This document shows, one piece after another, positions 9,678 through 20,566 of a DNA stretch of 64,000 bases. Positions within the stretch are counted from its first letter, which is position 1, and every line of letters begins with the position of its first letter. Under the pieces are notes generated by a model. The model was given only the letters and a program-made list of their open reading frames with translations. It was not told the DNA's origin and did no database searches. Source of the stretch: Streptomyces sp. NBRC 109706 (GTDB lineage Bacteria > Actinomycetota > Actinomycetes > Streptomycetales > Streptomycetaceae); assembly GCF_000974485.1 (NCBI RefSeq), contig NZ_BBOM01000007.1:124001-188000 (forward strand), given 5' to 3'. Position numbers and translations under genes: made by a program.

Positions 9678-10013
9678 TCAGATCTCACCGCGTAGTTTGG
9701 CAAGCGCCTCGGCGAGGATGGCCTCGCCGTCGGCGTCGCTGCGCCGCTCCCGCACATAGGCGAGATGGGTCTTGTAGGGCTCGGTACGCGGTGGGTCCGG
9801 CGGATCGTCGCGCTCGGTGCCTGCGGGGAACCCGCAACGCGGACAGTCCCAGGTGTCCGGGATCTGCGCGTCGCTGGCGAAGCTGGGCTGTGTCTCGTGC
9901 CCGTTCGCGCACCAGAAGGAGACCCTGAGCCGGGGCGCGGTCTCCCCGCGCTCGGCCTCACCCATGGGCCCCGCCCCGACCCGGCTGCCTCGGATCGCGT
10001 TGCCACCTGCCAC
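9678..10013 (-). CDS. RbpA-family RNA polymerase-binding protein
   Basis: RbpA proteins bind the principal sigma factor and RNA polymerase and stimulate open-complex formation in actinobacteria. The 111-aa protein has a predicted zinc-ribbon (FWCANGH, then DTWDCPRCGFPAG) and the conserved C-terminal helix region KTHLAYVRERRSDADGEAILAEAL. I chose the GTG at 10013 (VAGGNAIRGSR) because it has GGGAG 9 nt upstream and matches the usual N-terminus. Streptomyces carry two paralogues; this one, between pgi and secG, differs from the rifampicin-tolerance protein of S. coelicolor (SCO1421), so I give no symbol. Confidence 0.85.
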   Translation of the reverse strand: MAGGNAIRGSRVGAGPMGEAERGETAPRLRVSFWCANGHETQPSFASDAQIPDTWDCPRCGFPAGTERDDPPDPPRTEPYKTHLAYVRERRSDADGEAILAEALAKLRGEI

Positions 10014-10096
10014 GGTCGTTACTCCCTGCCTGCCATCCTGCGAAGTCCTCAGTCTATGCAAGGCTCAACGCACGTCCAGTGCTGGGAGTTACTGAC

Positions 10097-10327
10097 TTAT
10101 GACTTCATCAACAGACCGAGCACCACGACGATCGCGACCCACACCAGGGCGACCACCACGGTGATCCGGTCCAGGTTCCGCTCGGCGACCGACGAACCGC
10201 CGACCGAGGACTGCATGCCCCCACCGAACATGTCGGAGAGACCGCCGCCCTTGCCCTTGTGCATCAGCACGAGCAGTGCCAGCAGGAAGCTGAAGACGAT
10301 CAGCGCGATCTGGAACGCCGTTTCCAC
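10097..10327 (-). CDS. secG: Preprotein translocase subunit SecG
   Basis: Small membrane component of the SecYEG channel that assists SecA-driven export. The 76-aa protein has two hydrophobic helices (about residues 3–22 and 54–74) joined by a glycine-rich loop with the family motif GKGGGLSDMFGGG. The stop is TAA, uncommon in this GC-rich genome. It lies between tpiA and the RbpA-like gene, its usual place in Streptomyces. Confidence 0.96.
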   Translation of the reverse strand: METAFQIALIVFSFLLALLVLMHKGKGGGLSDMFGGGMQSSVGGSSVAERNLDRITVVVALVWVAIVVVLGLLMKS

Positions 10328-10448
10328 GACTGGACCAACTCTCTACGACGACGAACGACGGACAATTCCGGGAGCCGACCAGGGCGGCACAGGGCCTGCG
10401 GCCGGCCCCCGGACAGGGTACCGCTAGCTCGGGCTGTGGCCCCAGGGT

Positions 10449-11225
<777 letters not shown>

Positions 11226-11312
11226 GCGCCCGCCCCTTTCTTCCCTGCTGTCCTGGCTGCCCACGGCGCGCGGACGCGCGGCGTGCTGGTGTCGGGGCTC
11301 TGCCGCCCCATC

Positions 11313-12515
11313 TCAGTCCTCCAACGCGGCCAGGCCCGGGAGGGCCTTGCCCTCCAGGTACTCCAGGCTCGCGCCGCCGCCGGTGGAGATATGGCCGAAA
11401 CCGTTCTCGTCCAGGCCCAGCAGCCGCACCGCGGCCGCCGAGTCCCCGCCGCCGACCACGGTGAACGCGTCGCTGTCCACCAGGGCCTGGGCGACGGCCC
11501 TGGTGCCCTCGGCGAAGTCCGGGTGCTCGAACACGCCCATCGGGCCGTTCCAGAAGACGGTGGCCGCATCCGCGACCTTGGCGGCAAACAGCTCCCTCGT
11601 CCGGGGGCCGATGTCGAGGCCCATGAGGCCGGCGGGAATGGCGTCGGCGCCCACCTCGACCGGACCGGCCGGGGCCTTCGTCCTGAGGTCGGGGAACTCC
11701 TCGGCCGCCACCACGTCCACCGGCAGCACGAACTCCACGCCCCGCTCCTCGGCCCGCCGCAGATAGTCCTGGACGGTCGGGATCTGGTCGGTCTGGAGCA
11801 GCGAGGCACCCACCTCGTGGCCCTGGGCGGCCAGGAAGGTGAAGGCCATGCCGCCGCCGATCAGGATGCGGTCGGCGCGCTCCAACAGGTGGTCGATCAC
11901 GCCCAGCTTGTCGGAGACCTTGGAGCCGCCGAGGACGACGGCGTAGGGGCGCTTGACGTCCTCGGTGAGCTGCTTGAGCACACCCACCTCGGTCGCGATC
12001 AGGCCACCGGCGGCGTGCGGCAGCCGGGCCGGCAGGTCGAAGACGGAGGCGTGCTTGCGGTGCACGGCGCCGAAGCCGTCGCCGACATAGAAGTCGGCGA
12101 GGGTGGCGAGCTGGTCGGCGAAGGCGCCGCGCTCGGCGTCGTCCTTGCTGGTCTCCCCCGCGTTGAAGCGCAGGTTCTCCAGCAGCGCGACCTGGCCGTC
12201 GGCCAGCCCCGCGACGGCGGCCCTGGCGCTGTCGCCGACCGTGTCGGTGGCGACGACGACATCCTGGCCGAGCAGTTCGCCGAGCCGACGGCCGACGGGG
12301 GCGAGGGAGAACGCCGGGTCGGGCGCGCCCTTGGGGCGGCCCAGGTGCGAGGCGACGACCACCCTGGCGCCCGCCTTGAGCAGGGTGCTGATGGTCGGCA
12401 CGGCGGCCCTGATCCGGCCGTCGTCGGTGATGGTGCCGTCCGCGAGCGGGACGTTCAGATCGGCGCGGACGAACACCCGCTGCCCGGCGACACTCAGGTC
12501 GTCAATGGTCTTCAT
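11313..12515 (-). CDS. pgk: Phosphoglycerate kinase
   Basis: Makes ATP and 3-phosphoglycerate from 1,3-bisphosphoglycerate. The 400-aa protein starts at ATG 12515 (MKTIDDLSVAGQRVFVRADLN), with AAGGAG 11 nt upstream. It has the substrate-binding RADLNVP and SHLGRPKG segments, the hinge motif VLGGSKVSDK, FWNGPMGVFE and the nucleotide loop GGGDSAAA. It is directly downstream of gap. Confidence 0.97.
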   Translation of the reverse strand: MKTIDDLSVAGQRVFVRADLNVPLADGTITDDGRIRAAVPTISTLLKAGARVVVASHLGRPKGAPDPAFSLAPVGRRLGELLGQDVVVATDTVGDSARAAVAGLADGQVALLENLRFNAGETSKDDAERGAFADQLATLADFYVGDGFGAVHRKHASVFDLPARLPHAAGGLIATEVGVLKQLTEDVKRPYAVVLGGSKVSDKLGVIDHLLERADRILIGGGMAFTFLAAQGHEVGASLLQTDQIPTVQDYLRRAEERGVEFVLPVDVVAAEEFPDLRTKAPAGPVEVGADAIPAGLMGLDIGPRTRELFAAKVADAATVFWNGPMGVFEHPDFAEGTRAVAQALVDSDAFTVVGGGDSAAAVRLLGLDENGFGHISTGGGASLEYLEGKALPGLAALED

Positions 12516-12664
12516 GGTTGTCTGGACTCCTTGAGGCTGGTGAAACCCGCTTCTGTCCCCATCGACGTGGCGGACGCGGCGAGGGCCCGCCGAGCGCTTC
12601 ACGCACTCCGCGGGCCCCTTGGCCTGCCATTCGGCGGCCGGGCGGCGCCACGTTCAGCAGCGGG

Positions 12665-13669
<1,005 letters not shown>

Positions 13670-13835
13670 GAACCGATCTCCTCGTTGGTACGCCGGCGAA
13701 ACAGATACCGGCGATGCTGTATTGGGATGTCCCCGACCGTCTCCGACCCTACCGCGCCGCGCCCCGGGGGGAGACATCGCCCAGGCGTGTTCGCCCCCCG
13801 GAACTCCGGCCGCGCGACACCGGATCAGGCGGCGG

Positions 13836-14813
13836 TCAGCCGACCATCTCCTCCGTGAGGTTGGACTCCGTCCCCGGAATGCCCAGATCCTGCGCCCGCT
13901 TGTCGGCCATCGCCAGCAGCCGGCGGATCCGGCCGGCCACCGCGTCCTTGGTGAGCGGCGGCTCGGCGAGCGCGCCCAACTCCTCAAGGGACGCCTGCTT
14001 GTGCTCCATCCGCAGCCGGCCGGCCGCCGCGAGATGGTCCGGCACCTCGTCGCCCAGGATCTCCAACGCGCGCTGCACCCTGGCCCCGGCGGCGACGGCG
14101 GCCCTGGCGGAACGACGGAGGTTGGCGTCGTCGAAGTTGGCCAGGCGGTTGGCCGTGGCGCGCACCTCGCGCCGCATCCGCCGCTCCTCCCAGGCCAACA
14201 CGGACTCGTGCGCGCCGAGACGCGTCAACAGCGCGCCGATGGCGTCACCGTCCCTGACGACCACCCGGTCGACGCTGCGCACCTCGCGGGCCTTCGCCCC
14301 GATCTGCAGCCGCCGGGCGGCGCCGACCAGGGCGAGGGCGGCCTCGGGGCCCGGGCAGGTGACTTCGAGGGAGGAGGAACGCCCCGGCTCGGTGAGCGAA
14401 CCATGCGCCAGGAAGGCCCCGCGCCAGGCGGCCTCGGCATCGCAGGTGGCTCCGGAGACCACCTGTGGTGGCAGCCCTCTGATGGGCCTGCCCCGGCCGT
14501 CGACCAACCCGGTCTGCCGGGCCAACTGGTCACCCCCGGCCACCACCCGCACCACATAGCGGCTGCCCCGGCGCAGTCCGCCGGGGGCCATCACCACCAG
14601 GTCGGATGAGTGCCCGAAGATCTCCAGAATGTCCCGGCGCAGCCGCCTGGCGGCGATTCCGGTGTCGAGCTCCGCCTCGATCACGATCCGCCCGCTCACC
14701 AGGTGCAGACCGCCCGCGAAGCGCAGGATGGACGACACCTCCGACTTGCGGCAGCAGGTGCGGGTGACGGGAAGGCGGGAGATCTCGTCCTTCACCGCAG
14801 CCGTCATCGCCAT
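13836..14813 (-). CDS. whiA: Sporulation regulator WhiA
   Basis: WhiA is a DNA-binding regulator that works with WhiB to start sporulation septation in Streptomyces. The 325-aa protein joins a LAGLIDADG-like N-terminal domain (SSILRFAGGLHLVSGRIVIEAE) to a C-terminal helix-turn-helix (ASLEELGALAEPPLTKDAVAGRIRR, here in two parts). The start region overlaps the yvcK stop. ATG 14813 gives MAMTAAVKDEISRLP, the usual N-terminus; an ATG two codons later would give a 4-nt ATGA overlap. It is the last gene of the rapZ-yvcK-whiA cluster. Confidence 0.96.
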   Translation of the reverse strand: MAMTAAVKDEISRLPVTRTCCRKSEVSSILRFAGGLHLVSGRIVIEAELDTGIAARRLRRDILEIFGHSSDLVVMAPGGLRRGSRYVVRVVAGGDQLARQTGLVDGRGRPIRGLPPQVVSGATCDAEAAWRGAFLAHGSLTEPGRSSSLEVTCPGPEAALALVGAARRLQIGAKAREVRSVDRVVVRDGDAIGALLTRLGAHESVLAWEERRMRREVRATANRLANFDDANLRRSARAAVAAGARVQRALEILGDEVPDHLAAAGRLRMEHKQASLEELGALAEPPLTKDAVAGRIRRLLAMADKRAQDLGIPGTESNLTEEMVG

Positions 14814-15886
14814 GGGCCGATCCTTCCATGCATCCGAAAAATACGGTCGTACGCGGCGGCCAGTAGCTCGGGGTCGTGCCGAGGAGAGCCGGCGCCGGCA
14901 CCGGAGCCACCGCTCGCGGCCACCGGTGCCAACACCACATCGGCCCCCAGCCGTTCGGCGGCGGCCTGGCTCAGGCTCTCTCCGTCGGGGACGGCGGCCC
15001 GATCTGCCAGCACCACGTCGAAGGCGAGTTTAGGGGCGTGTTGTACCAAAACCTCCACATGACGCTGCGGTGAGAAGCCATCAGTTTCGCCGGGCTGGGG
15101 CGCGAGGTTGAGCGAGAGCACCCTGCGGGCCTTCGTGTCGACCAGGGCCTGAAGCAGCTCGGGCACCAGCAGGTGGGGGATGACGGAGGAGAACCACGAG
15201 CCGGGGCCGAGGACCACCCAGTCGGCGTCCAGCACCGCCTCCACCGCCTCCGGTACGGCCGGCGGATCGTGCGGCACCAGCATCACCTCCCGCACCTCCC
15301 CCGTGGTGAGGGCCACGGCCGCCTGGCCCCTGACCCGGGCCAGCTCGTCGGGGTGCGCCGGATCATGCCCGAGCACCGAGGCCTCCAGGGCCAGCGGCAC
15401 CGCGGACATGGGCAGCACCCGGCCGTGCGCGCCCAGCAACTTGCCGACCAGGTCCAGGGCGCCGACATGATCGCCCAGCTGCTCCCAGAGCGCGACGATC
15501 AACAGATTGCCCACCGCGTGGTCGTGCAGCGCGCCCTCGCTCTGGAAGCGGTGCTGGATCACCTCGGACCAGGTGCGACCCCACTCGTCGTCGCCGCAAA
15601 GCGCGGCCAGCGCCTTGCGCAGGTCGCCCGGGGGCAGCACGCCCAGCTCGTCGCGGAGCCGGCCGCTGGAGCCACCGTCGTCGGCGACGGTGACCACGGC
15701 GGTGAGATCGCCGGTGATCCGGCGCAGGGCGGTGAGGGAGGCGGACAGGCCCATGCCCCCGCCGAGCGCGACGACCTTCGGCTGGGCCCCGCGACGGCCG
15801 CCCCGCGCCGTGCGGACGCCGCGGCGCCCCAGCAGGGGGGCGCCGCCGGCTGCCGCGCGACGCTGTCTTATCGCCTTGCGCGGCAT
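14804..15886 (-). CDS. yvcK: YvcK/CofD-like UDP-GlcNAc-binding protein
   Basis: This is the YvcK (GlmR) family: a UDP-sugar-binding regulator that links carbon supply to cell-wall synthesis in Gram-positive bacteria. The 360-aa protein shows VVALGGGMGLSASLTALR, VTVADDGGSSGRLR and the later VLGPGSWFSSVIPHLL motifs of the fold. A basic N-terminal extension of about 35 residues precedes the domain. The start codon is 2 nt past the rapZ stop, and the stop overlaps whiA by 10 nt, so the three genes are one translational unit. Confidence 0.94.
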   Translation of the reverse strand: MPRKAIRQRRAAAGGAPLLGRRGVRTARGGRRGAQPKVVALGGGMGLSASLTALRRITGDLTAVVTVADDGGSSGRLRDELGVLPPGDLRKALAALCGDDEWGRTWSEVIQHRFQSEGALHDHAVGNLLIVALWEQLGDHVGALDLVGKLLGAHGRVLPMSAVPLALEASVLGHDPAHPDELARVRGQAAVALTTGEVREVMLVPHDPPAVPEAVEAVLDADWVVLGPGSWFSSVIPHLLVPELLQALVDTKARRVLSLNLAPQPGETDGFSPQRHVEVLVQHAPKLAFDVVLADRAAVPDGESLSQAAAERLGADVVLAPVAASGGSGAGAGSPRHDPELLAAAYDRIFRMHGRIGPWR

Positions 15887-15888
15887 CC

Positions 15889-16815
15889 CTACTCGCGTCC
15901 CATGTCACGATGGACGATCACGGTCTCCACTCCCTCCGCCGACAGCCGGCGGGCCAGCCGCTCGGACATGGCGACGCTCCGGTGCTTTCCGCCGGTGCAG
16001 CCGACGGCGATGGTCACATAGCGCTTGCCCTCGCGCCGGTAGCCGGCGGCGATCAGCTGCAGCAGCTCGGCGTAGCGGTCCAGGAACTCCTTGGCCCCCG
16101 GCTGGTTGAAAACATAGCCGGCCACCTCCTCGCTGGTCCCGGTGAAGGGGCGCAGCTCCGGCACCCAGTGCGGGTTGGGCAGGAAGCGGCAGTCCACCAC
16201 GTGGTCGGCGTCGACGGGCAGGCCGTACTTGTAGCCGAAGGACATCACGGTGGCCCGCAGCTCGGGCTCGTCCCCGCCGGCGAACTGGGCGTCCATCTTG
16301 GCGCGCAGCTCGTGGACGTTGAGGTTGGAGGTGTCGATCACCAGGTCGGCGTCGCCGCGCAGCTCGCGCAGCAGATCGCGTTCGGCGGCGATGCCGTCGA
16401 CGATCCGTCCCTCGCCCTGCAGCGGATGCGGGCGGCGGACCGACTCGAACCGCTGGACCAGGGCGTTCTCCGAGGCTTCGAGGAAGACGATGCGCCGGGT
16501 GACGCCCTTGGCCTCCAGGTCGGTGAGCGATTCCCGCAGGCTGTCGAAGAACCCGCGGCCCCGGACGTCGACCACCACGGCGATCCGGGCGACGTTGCCC
16601 TGGGAGCGGGCGCCGAGATCGACCATGGTGGGGATCAGGGCCGGTGGGAGGTTGTCCACCACGAACCAGCCCAGGTCCTCCAGGCACTTGGCCGCCGTGC
16701 TGCGACCGGCTCCGGACATGCCGGAGATGATGACCAGCTCCGGGGTGGCGGCGTCGTCGCCGGCCGGCCCGGTGGTGGGTTCCTCGCCTCTGGTGTGTTC
16801 ACTCATCATGCTCAA
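15889..16815 (-). CDS. rapZ: RapZ-type P-loop nucleotide-binding protein
   Basis: RapZ/YvcJ family. In enterobacteria RapZ is an RNase adaptor controlling glucosamine-6-phosphate synthesis; the actinobacterial role is not established. The 308-aa protein has a P-loop in which the usual lysine is arginine (GMSGAGRS), the conserved FVVDNLPP and the C-terminal signature TIAVGCTGGKHRSV. The N-terminal 20 or so residues are Asp/Glu/Thr-rich and variable. It is followed directly by yvcK and whiA, the standard actinobacterial arrangement. Confidence 0.95.
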   Translation of the reverse strand: MSMMSEHTRGEEPTTGPAGDDAATPELVIISGMSGAGRSTAAKCLEDLGWFVVDNLPPALIPTMVDLGARSQGNVARIAVVVDVRGRGFFDSLRESLTDLEAKGVTRRIVFLEASENALVQRFESVRRPHPLQGEGRIVDGIAAERDLLRELRGDADLVIDTSNLNVHELRAKMDAQFAGGDEPELRATVMSFGYKYGLPVDADHVVDCRFLPNPHWVPELRPFTGTSEEVAGYVFNQPGAKEFLDRYAELLQLIAAGYRREGKRYVTIAVGCTGGKHRSVAMSERLARRLSAEGVETVIVHRDMGRE

Positions 16816-16872
16816 TCCCCCGCCTGTTCCTTTGTGAAGTGGGTCGTTGTGGGTGGCCTCTTCCGCGCTCGC

Positions 16873-18846
16873 TCAGTCCTCGACGATCTCACCGGTGGCC
16901 GTGTTGACCGCGGGGGCGGCCGGGGCCTGGCCGGCGAGGGCCGCGGCGACCGTCTCGGCGGTCCTGCGGCCTATGCCGGGCACCTCGCTGATCTCCTCCA
17001 CGGTGGCGGCGCGGAGCCGTTTGACCGAGCCGAAGTGCTTGAGCAGCGCCTTCTTACGGGTCTCCCCGAGGCCGGGAATGGCATCGAGAGGACCCTTTCT
17101 TATCGATTGTGACCGTTTCCCGCGCTGATAGCGGATGGCGAAGCGATGCGCCTCGTCCCTGACCCGCTGCAGCAGGTAAAGCCCCTCGCTGGTGCGCGGG
17201 AGGATCACGGGATCCTCCTCGGCCGGCAGCCAGACCTCCTCCAGCCGTTTCGCCAGGCCGCAGACCGCGACATCGTCGATACCCAGCTCGTCCAGCGCCC
17301 GGCGGGCCGCCGCCACCTGCGGCTGGCCGCCGTCGACCACCACCAGCTGCGGCGGATAGGCGAAGCGCTTGGGGCGGCCGTCGTCCTCCACCGGGGCGGC
17401 GAAGGCGTCGTCCGTCTCCTCCTCGACCGCCCACTCCCCCGTGCGCTCGCGCTCGCGCAGATAGCGGCGGAACCGCCGGGAGACCACCTCGTGCATGGCC
17501 CGGACATCGTCCTGTCCGGCGAAGCTCTTGATCTGGAAGCGACGGTATTCGCTCTTCCGAGCGAGGCCGTCCTCGAAGACGACCATGGAGGCGACCACGT
17601 CGTCGCCCTGGAGATGGGAGATGTCGAAGCACTCGATGCGCAGCGGCGCCGAATCCAGGCCGAGGTTCTCGGCGATCTCCTCCAGCGCGCGGGATCTGGT
17701 GGTGAGGTCCGAGGCGCGCTTGGTCTTGTGCAGCACCAGCGCCTGCTGGGCGTTGCGCTCGACCGTGGTCATCAGATCGCGCTTGTCGCCGCGCTGCGGG
17801 ACGCGCAGGCTGACGGCGGAGCCCCGGCGTTCCGTGAGCCAGTCGGTAAGCGGCTCGGCCGGCTCGGGCAGGGCGGGCACCAGGACCTCCCTGGGCACGC
17901 TCTCGCCGGTCTCCTCGCCATAGAGCTGCTGCAGGGCGCTCTCCACCAGCTCTCCGGTGGTGACGTTCTCCACCCGGTCGGTGACCCAGCCGCGCTGGCC
18001 GCGCACCCGGCCGCCGCGCACATGGAAGATCTGCACGGCCGCCTCCAGCTCGTCCTCGGCGAGGGCGATCAGATCGGCGTCGGTGGCGTCGGCGAGGACC
18101 ACCGCGTTCTTCTCCATGGCGCGGCGCAGCGCCTCGATGTCGTCCCGCAGCCGGCCGGCCCGCTCGTACTCCAGGGCCTCGGCCGCCTCGCCCATCTCGG
18201 CCTCCAGGCGGCGGAGATAGGCGCCGGTGCGCCCGGCCATGAAATCGCAGAACTCCTCGGCCAGCGCGCGGTGCTCCTCGGGGCTGACCCGGCCGGTGCA
18301 GGGCGCGGAGCACTTCTCGATATAGCCCAGGAGGCAGGGGCGTCCGATGGCGTGCGCGCGTTTGAAGACCCCGGCGGAGCAGGTGCGGACGGGGAAGACG
18401 CGGAGCAGCAGATCCACCGTCTCGCGGATGGCCCAGGCGTGCGCGTAGGGGCCGAAGTAGCGAACGCCCCGGCGCTTGGCGCCACGGAGCACCTGGACCC
18501 GGGGGAATTCCTCGTTCATGGTCACCGCGAGTGACGGATAGCTCTTGTCGTCGCGGTACTTGACGTTGAATCGGGGGTCGTACTCCTTGATCCAGGAGTA
18601 CTCCAGCTGCAGGGCCTCGACCTCGGTGGCCACCACCGTCCACTCCACCGAGGCCGCCGTGGTGACCATGGTGGCGGTGCGGGGATGCAGCCCGGTGATG
18701 TCCTGAAAATAGGAAGAAAGGCGCTGACGCAGGCTTTTCGCCTTCCCGACGTAGATCACCCGGCGGTGCTCGTCGCGGAACCGATAGACGCCGGGCGAGT
18801 CGGGAATCTCGCCCGGCCTCGGGCGGTAGCTGGAAGGATCGGCCAT
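16873..18846 (-). CDS. uvrC: Excinuclease ABC subunit C
   Basis: UvrC makes both incisions in nucleotide excision repair after UvrA/UvrB damage recognition. The 657-aa protein has an N-terminal GIY-YIG nuclease (GVYRF and YVGKAKSLRQRL), a Cys-rich segment (SAPCTG), a UVR domain that contacts UvrB, an RNase-H-like nuclease (ECFDISHLQGDDVVASMVVF in two parts; VVDGGQPQ) and C-terminal helix-hairpin-helix motifs (IPGLGETRKKALLKHFGS). The ATG at 18846 is 8 nt from the end of a RecA-NDp-like -10 element, so the mRNA may be leaderless. A gap of 57 bp separates it from rapZ. Confidence 0.97.
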   Translation of the reverse strand: MADPSSYRPRPGEIPDSPGVYRFRDEHRRVIYVGKAKSLRQRLSSYFQDITGLHPRTATMVTTAASVEWTVVATEVEALQLEYSWIKEYDPRFNVKYRDDKSYPSLAVTMNEEFPRVQVLRGAKRRGVRYFGPYAHAWAIRETVDLLLRVFPVRTCSAGVFKRAHAIGRPCLLGYIEKCSAPCTGRVSPEEHRALAEEFCDFMAGRTGAYLRRLEAEMGEAAEALEYERAGRLRDDIEALRRAMEKNAVVLADATDADLIALAEDELEAAVQIFHVRGGRVRGQRGWVTDRVENVTTGELVESALQQLYGEETGESVPREVLVPALPEPAEPLTDWLTERRGSAVSLRVPQRGDKRDLMTTVERNAQQALVLHKTKRASDLTTRSRALEEIAENLGLDSAPLRIECFDISHLQGDDVVASMVVFEDGLARKSEYRRFQIKSFAGQDDVRAMHEVVSRRFRRYLRERERTGEWAVEEETDDAFAAPVEDDGRPKRFAYPPQLVVVDGGQPQVAAARRALDELGIDDVAVCGLAKRLEEVWLPAEEDPVILPRTSEGLYLLQRVRDEAHRFAIRYQRGKRSQSIRKGPLDAIPGLGETRKKALLKHFGSVKRLRAATVEEISEVPGIGRRTAETVAAALAGQAPAAPAVNTATGEIVED

Positions 18847-18853
18847 GACCGCA

Positions 18854-18876
18854 ACCCTACTGCCGCCAACTGACAG
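18854..18876 (-). promoter_or_regulatory. RecA-NDp-like damage promoter of uvrC
   Basis: Read on the minus strand this is CTGTCAGTT-N8-TAGGGT. The mycobacterial RecA-NDp consensus is TTGTCRGTG-N8-TANNNT, so there are two mismatches in the first block and none in the second. The -10 block ends 8 nt before the ATG, the same spacing as at uvrB and ogt. Confidence 0.6.
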
Positions 18877-18915
18877 TGAGCGAAGCACGCGGCTCCCCGG
18901 CCCGGCCCCGGACGG

Positions 18916-19572
18916 CTACCAACCGCGTTCGCGCCACTCGGGGAGGCTCGGTCGCTCGGCGCCCAGCGTGGTGTCCGCGCCATGGCCCGGGTACACCCAG
19001 GTCTCGTCGGGGAGTTGGGCGAACAGCTTGGTCTCCACGTCGTGCAGCAGGCTGGCGAACGCGTCCGCGTCGCCACGGGTGTTGCCGACGCCGCCGGGAA
19101 AGAGGCTGTCCCCGGTGAAGAGATGGGGGTGGCCGTCGGGGTCGTCGTAGACCAGCGCGACGGAGCCCGGGGTGTGCCCGACCAGGTGCCGGACGGTGAG
19201 GCGGCAGCGGCCCACGGCGACCTCGCCCCCGTCGTCCAGCGGGACCGAGGTGGGCACCGGGATGCCCTCGACGTCGTGGCGGCCGGCGTAGGTGGGTGCG
19301 CCGGTGGCGCGCACGACCTCTTCGAGCGCCTGCCAGTGGTCACCGTGGCGATGGGTGGTGACCACCCCGACGAGGCCGTCCGGGCCGATCAGTTCCAGCA
19401 GGGCGGGGGCGTCGGCGGCGGCGTCGATCAACAGTTGTTCGCCGGTGGCCCGGCAGCGGAGCAGATAGGCGTTGTTCTCCATCGCCCCCACGGCGATCTT
19501 GCTGATCACCAGGTGGGCCAGCTCGTGCGCGTCGGCGGGACCGCCGACCTGGACGTTCCCTGTGTACGGCAT
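18916..19572 (-). CDS. MBL-fold metallo-hydrolase (glyoxalase II-like)
   Basis: A 218-aa metallo-beta-lactamase-fold hydrolase. The metal-binding motif is THRHGDHW, with a serine/alanine-poor variant of HxHxDH, followed by the downstream HTPGSVAL histidine, GDSLFPGGVGN aspartate and YPGHGADT histidine. This set is typical of hydroxyacylglutathione-hydrolase-like or persulfide-related enzymes; the substrate cannot be assigned, and in actinobacteria it may be a mycothiol conjugate. The start is MPYTGNVQVGG at 19572. The adjacent mycothiol-type isomerase family gene is 57 bp upstream, so co-function is an inference. Confidence 0.85.
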   Translation of the reverse strand: MPYTGNVQVGGPADAHELAHLVISKIAVGAMENNAYLLRCRATGEQLLIDAAADAPALLELIGPDGLVGVVTTHRHGDHWQALEEVVRATGAPTYAGRHDVEGIPVPTSVPLDDGGEVAVGRCRLTVRHLVGHTPGSVALVYDDPDGHPHLFTGDSLFPGGVGNTRGDADAFASLLHDVETKLFAQLPDETWVYPGHGADTTLGAERPSLPEWRERGW

Positions 19573-19629
19573 GCGCGTGAAGCCTCTCGGTGTTGGCTCG
19601 GGTCCGACTCGGAGGTGGTCGGGGCCCGC

Positions 19630-20319
19630 TCAGAGCGGGGGGAGTTCGGGCAGCGGCAGGGCGCTGGTCAGGCCGCTGCCCCGGGTGCGGCCGGAGAGCC
19701 ATCCGACCAGGGCGGCCGGGGTGCCGGCGACCGTCCGCGACTCACCGTCCGGCCCGCCGGTGGGCCAGTGCCGGCCGTCCTCGGCGCGCAGCTCGATCGG
19801 GGGCAGCCCGGGGGCACCGACGAACCGGTCGGCGAGGTAGCGCAGCGCCCGGTCGAGGAAGGCGCCGGGCAGATCGGCCACCGTGCGGCCCACGCCGAGG
19901 TCGATGTGGTGCATCTCGACCTCGACCCAGCGGCGGAACGGCAGGCTGGACGCCAGATCGGTGATTCCGTTGCGGAGCCGGACCACCTCGGCCCAGCGCT
20001 GTTCGTCCAGCGCCCTGGCGGCGGTCAGGAACCGCTCGGAGCTGGTGCGCAGGTCGTCGAGCTGGGCGGCCGGCGGACGGGGTGCGTCCCGCTCGATGTC
20101 GGCGTCCCTGGCCTCGTCGCTCGGGTACATGGGCTGACCGGCGAGGATCCGGGTCAGGGCGTCCGCGTTGCGTGCGAGGTGGGCGAGCACATGGCCCCGG
20201 CTCCAGTTCGGCAGCAGGGAGGGGGCGGCCAGCTCCGCCGGCCCCAGCCCGGCGGCCGTGGCCAGCAGCGGGACGGTGGCGTCCTCGACGGCCGTCAGGT
20301 CGCTTTCGGGTGCGGTCAT
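19630..20319 (-). CDS. Maleylpyruvate isomerase-family (DinB-like) protein
   Basis: A 229-aa protein of the mycothiol-dependent maleylpyruvate isomerase N-terminal superfamily. This four-helix fold is shared by mycothiol-using enzymes and many uncharacterised actinobacterial proteins. The family hallmark LLPNWSRGHVLAHLARNADAL (in parts) and the second metal-site region FRRWVEVEMHHIDLG are present, so the three metal-binding histidines look intact. The ATG at 20319 is favoured because TAGCGT (20326–20331) is a good -10 element, which predicts a leaderless mRNA. The substrate is unknown. Confidence 0.8.
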   Translation of the reverse strand: MTAPESDLTAVEDATVPLLATAAGLGPAELAAPSLLPNWSRGHVLAHLARNADALTRILAGQPMYPSDEARDADIERDAPRPPAAQLDDLRTSSERFLTAARALDEQRWAEVVRLRNGITDLASSLPFRRWVEVEMHHIDLGVGRTVADLPGAFLDRALRYLADRFVGAPGLPPIELRAEDGRHWPTGGPDGESRTVAGTPAALVGWLSGRTRGSGLTSALPLPELPPL

Positions 20320-20419
20320 GATCACACGCTAGCTCGCCACCCCATCGAGTGAAAGAACGACGAGGGAACGCCGGAGAGAAGGGGCGAGGGCGGGTGGGGA
20401 GGTGGCCGGGGGCCGGGAA

Positions 20420-20435
20420 TCGAACGCACGTGCTA
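20420..20435. promoter_or_regulatory. Candidate degenerate LexA (SOS) site near uvrA
   Basis: TCGAACGCACGTGCTA resembles the actinobacterial LexA box TCGAACNNNNGTTCGA. The left half is perfect and the right half has three mismatches. It lies about 150 bp upstream of the uvrA start and 37 bp upstream of the RecA-NDp-type promoter. A single weak match could be chance. Confidence 0.25.
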
Positions 20436-20471
20436 TAGGGTGCGGGGGCGGGACTCGGCATCCGGACTCGT

Positions 20472-20494
20472 TTGTCAGTGGTCCCCCATACCCT
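20472..20494 (+). promoter_or_regulatory. RecA-NDp damage promoter of uvrA
   Basis: TTGTCAGTG-N8-TACCCT is a full match to the RecA-NDp consensus TTGTCRGTG-N8-TANNNT. It ends 72 nt before the uvrA GTG, leaving a short 5' leader, unlike the leaderless uvrB and ogt cases. Confidence 0.75.
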
Positions 20495-20566
20495 GGGATA
20501 GGTCGCTCGCCTCACGGGCGAACGCATCCAGATCACCCCAGATCAACAACGAAAGGTCCATCCGGC

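Noticed and set aside
12516..12602. N-terminal extension of Pgk from an upstream in-frame start
   Set aside because: The upstream residues do not resemble the family; the ATG at 12515 has AAGGAG and the conserved N-terminus.
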